Positions 13,404 through 15,754 of a DNA stretch of 15,754 bases are shown here, one piece after another (within the stretch, counting starts at the first letter, position 1; every line of letters begins with the position of its first letter). Source of the DNA: Actinomycetes bacterium (GTDB taxonomy: Bacteria > Actinomycetota > Actinomycetes > Actinomycetales > Microbacteriaceae); NCBI GenBank assembly GCA_023451265.1, contig JAEYAG010000061.1, positions 1 to 15,754 on the forward strand, written 5' to 3'. Made by a program: the position numbers and the translations under genes. The notes under the pieces were generated by a model. The model did no database searches. It was not told the origin of the DNA and worked only from the letters and a program-made list of their open reading frames with translations.

Positions 13404-15134
13404 ATGCCGGATGCCGACCCCACGCCCGCGCGCACGCGCATGCGCCCGGTCGACCCGAGGCTGCTGCGCTATGCGACGGCGTCGCGAGGGTTCTTCGTCG
13501 CGATCGCGGCGATCGGCGTCGCGCAGACCCTCGTCATCGTGGCGTTCGCGTGGCTCGTCACGCGCGCGATCACCGGCGTGATCGACGGCATCCCGGCCGC
13601 CGAGCTCACCGGCATCCTCACCGCACTGGCCGGCGTGATCGTGCTCCGCGCGGCGCTGCTGTGGGCGCGCGAGATCGTCTGCGCCCGAGCATCCGCCCGC
13701 GTCGAGGCGCAGCTGCGGGCGCAGCTGGTCACGGCGATCGCCGCCCTCGGGCCGGAGTGGCTCGCCCAGCGCAACACGGCACGGCTCGCGGTCATCGCCG
13801 GGCGCGGTCTCGAGGCGCTCGACGCGTACTTCGCGCGCTACCTGCCGCAGCTCGTGCTGACGGTCATCGCGACGCCGATTCTCGTCGCCGTGATGTGGTG
13901 GCAGGACTGGATCTCGGGCCTCACGGTCATCCTCACGATCCCGCTCATCCCCCTGTTCATGGTGCTCATCGGCCTCGCCACGCGCGCTGTGCAGAACGCG
14001 CAGTGGCAGACCCTCGGCCGGCTGGCGGCGCGCTTCGCCGACACCGTGCGGGGGCTGTCGACGCTGAAGCTGTTCAGCCGGCAGTACCGCGCCGTGTCGT
14101 CGATCGAGAAGGTCACCGCGTCGTATCGACGCGAGACCATGCGGGTGCTGCGGGTCTCCTTCCTCTCCGGCTTCGCGCTCGAGCTGCTCGCCTCGATCTC
14201 CGTCGCGATCGTCGCCGTCTCGATCGGGTTCCGGCTCATCGACGGGTCGCTCACGCTCGCCGTCGGCCTGTTCGTCCTGCTGCTGGCACCGGAGGCCTAC
14301 CTGCCGCTGCGCCAGGTCGGCGTGCAGTTCCACGCCGCCGCGGAGGGCGTCGCCGCGACCGACGACGTCTTCGCGGTCCTCGACGCGGCAGCCGAAGCGG
14401 TGCCGAAGACGGATGCCGCGGAGGGCACGGCGGGATCGGTGACGGATGCCGCGGATACGCCGGCCGTCGTCGTGCACGGGCTGCGCGTCCGCCGCGGCGA
14501 GCGACTGCTGCCGGCGGTGTCGTTCACGGCCGAGCCGGGGACCGTCACCCTCATCGAGGGGCCGAGCGGCAGCGGCAAGACCAGCGTGCTCGCCGCCCTG
14601 CGCGGCGCCGCCGGGTTCGAGGGCACCGCGACCGTCGCCGGACGGGACGTCCGCGCGCTCGCGCCGTCCGCGTGGCTCGCGTGGGCGGGACAGCAGCCCG
14701 GTCTCATCGCGGGCACCATCGAGGACAACGTGCGCCTCGGCGACCCCGCGACCGGACCGGTCGGCGGCGACGGGGCCGATGCGGAAGTCGCGGGCCCCCG
14801 AGCGCTCGCGCGCCGCGCCCTGCACCTCTCCCAGGCGGCGGGGCTCGACCCGGCGACCGAACTCGGCGTGCAGGGGGCCGGGCTCTCCGGCGGACAGGCG
14901 CAGCGGGTCGCCGTCGCCCGCGCGATCTACCGGCACCTGAGCGGTCACGCGCCCGTCATCGCGCTCGACGAGCCGAGCGCCGCGCTGGATGCCGCGACCG
15001 AGCAGGGCCTGTGGCGCGCCGTCCGCACCCTCGCCGACGACGGCGCGACCGTCCTGCTCGTCTCGCACCGCCCCACCGCCCGCGCGATCGCCGACACGAT
15101 CGTCTCGCTGCAGCCCGCGGAGGTGACCGCGTGA
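13404..15134 (+). CDS. cydD: ABC transporter CydD, thiol exporter subunit for cytochrome bd assembly
   Basis: A 576-residue half-transporter with the membrane domain first (about 20-310, six hydrophobic segments) and the ATPase domain after it. Walker A is GPSGSGKT (386-393), the signature LSGGQAQR (494-501), Walker B/D-loop IALDEPSAALD (519-529) and the H-loop histidine is H555. CydDC exports cysteine and glutathione-type thiols in E. coli and is needed for a working bd oxidase. The start at ATG 13404 follows GAGGA seven bases upstream; an earlier in-frame ORF start at 13179 lies inside the moaA coding region. Linker residues 334-352 are encoded by a perfect 15-bp direct repeat (14408-14422 and 14441-14455). 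Stop and cydC start overlap (GTGA). Confidence 0.93.
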   Translation: MPDADPTPARTRMRPVDPRLLRYATASRGFFVAIAAIGVAQTLVIVAFAWLVTRAITGVIDGIPAAELTGILTALAGVIVLRAALLWAREIVCARASARVEAQLRAQLVTAIAALGPEWLAQRNTARLAVIAGRGLEALDAYFARYLPQLVLTVIATPILVAVMWWQDWISGLTVILTIPLIPLFMVLIGLATRAVQNAQWQTLGRLAARFADTVRGLSTLKLFSRQYRAVSSIEKVTASYRRETMRVLRVSFLSGFALELLASISVAIVAVSIGFRLIDGSLTLAVGLFVLLLAPEAYLPLRQVGVQFHAAAEGVAATDDVFAVLDAAAEAVPKTDAAEGTAGSVTDAADTPAVVVHGLRVRRGERLLPAVSFTAEPGTVTLIEGPSGSGKTSVLAALRGAAGFEGTATVAGRDVRALAPSAWLAWAGQQPGLIAGTIEDNVRLGDPATGPVGGDGADAEVAGPRALARRALHLSQAAGLDPATELGVQGAGLSGGQAQRVAVARAIYRHLSGHAPVIALDEPSAALDAATEQGLWRAVRTLADDGATVLLVSHRPTARAIADTIVSLQPAEVTA

Positions 15135-15754
15135 GCGCATCCGCCGACACGTCGGGGTCGCCCACCGCGATCCTCCGCCGGGCGATGCCGCCCTGGCGCC
15201 GGTTCTGGCCGGGAGCCGCGAGCGGCTTCCTGTCCGAGGCGTCCGCCGTCGCCCTCCTCGCCTGCAGCGCCTGGCTCATCGTGTTCGCGAGCGAGCAGCC
15301 GCCGGTCCTGTTCCTCGGCACCGCCGTCGTCGGCGTCCGCGCGTTCGCCCTCAGCCGCGCGGCCTTCCGCTACACCGAGCGCCTCGCGAGCCACGACGCG
15401 GCCCTGCGGCAACTCGCCACGACGCGCACCGACCTCGTCCGCCGGCTCATTCCTCTCGCCCCCGACGGGCTCACCCGCACGCGCCGCGGCTCGGTGCTCG
15501 GCGCCCTCGTCGACGACGTGGACGAGTTGCAGAACCTGCCGCTGCGGGTCGTGCTGCCGCTCGTGTCGTCCGCGAGCGTCGCGCTCGGTGCCGTCGTGCT
15601 GATCGCGTTCGTGTGGTGGCCGGCCGCGCTCACGCTGCTCGCGTGCCTCGTCGTCGCGGGCGTCATCGCGACCGGCTGGGGCTGGGCCGCGGGCTCGCGC
15701 GCCGAACGGTCGATCGCCCCGCTGCGCGCGCGGCTGGCCGACGCCGTGCTCGAC
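15131..15754 (+). CDS. cydC: ABC transporter CydC, N-terminal part (cut by window end)
   Basis: The reading frame starts at GTG 15131, overlapping the cydD stop by four bases, and stays open for 208 codons to the window edge. The visible part is the membrane domain of a half-transporter: hydrophobic segments near residues 30-50, 60-72 and 140-185. The FRYTERLASHDAALRQLATTRTDLVRRLIPLAP stretch and the DDVDELQNLPLRVVLPL block are characteristic of CydC. It pairs with CydD as a heterodimer. The ATPase half lies beyond the window, so it cannot be checked for intactness. Confidence 0.9.
   Translation, partial: MSASADTSGSPTAILRRAMPPWRRFWPGAASGFLSEASAVALLACSAWLIVFASEQPPVLFLGTAVVGVRAFALSRAAFRYTERLASHDAALRQLATTRTDLVRRLIPLAPDGLTRTRRGSVLGALVDDVDELQNLPLRVVLPLVSSASVALGAVVLIAFVWWPAALTLLACLVVAGVIATGWGWAAGSRAERSIAPLRARLADAVLD

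Noticed and set aside
13296..15140. Long open minus-strand frame continuous with moaA (994 codons)
   Set aside because: It is the antisense of cydD, which has complete ABC-transporter motifs. MoaA has a full domain from 13295 with its own -10-like box.
1..15754. Defence, toxin-antitoxin or mobile element system
   Set aside because: No nuclease, toxin, transposase, integrase or CRISPR repeat was recognised in any frame; the genes are metabolic, regulatory or respiratory.

Overview
The window looks like ordinary chromosome from a very GC-rich actinobacterium (roughly 70% G+C by eye). Microbacteriaceae, perhaps Microbacterium, is my best guess. Four genes have an upstream hexamer ending 7 nt before the start codon, as expected for leaderless transcripts, and the hexamer GGATGC/GCATCC is conspicuously frequent. 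No tRNA, rRNA, CRISPR array, insertion sequence or phage gene was seen. There are 12 protein-coding genes, the last one cut by the window edge. The longest stretch without a gene is about 180 bp.

Region 1 (136-4527, all minus strand): a translationally coupled pair, a MetY-type sulfhydrylase (1449-2750) followed by an NtaA/DszA-type flavin monooxygenase (136-1452), which suggests organosulfur scavenging. Upstream lie a YcaQ-like winged-helix protein (2863-3972) and a GNAT acetyltransferase (4027-4527). Region 2 (4619-6402): an SDR oxidoreductase with an unusual 90-residue N-terminal extension, divergent from a TetR regulator. Their shared promoter holds two TTCCC-N4-GGGAA dyads exactly 20 bp apart. 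Region 3 (6555-8683): an aldo/keto reductase divergent from a luciferase-like monooxygenase, with a perfect 16-bp palindrome between them.

Region 4 (8864-15754) is the respiratory region: a SufR/COG2345-type HTH regulator with four C-terminal cysteines, a clear intrinsic terminator, a cydA promoter whose -10 sits inside a 7-15-7 inverted repeat, cydA and cydB (cytochrome bd oxidase), then moaA on the opposite strand, then cydD and the start of cydC (the ABC exporter needed for cytochrome bd assembly). The cyd genes that usually form one operon are thus split by an antisense molybdenum-cofactor gene, so cydDC must have its own promoter.

No wholly new system is evident. The most interesting points are the predicted redox regulator/cydAB switch, the interrupted cyd cluster, the tandem TetR operators, and the GGATGC word that recurs on both strands and in different frames.
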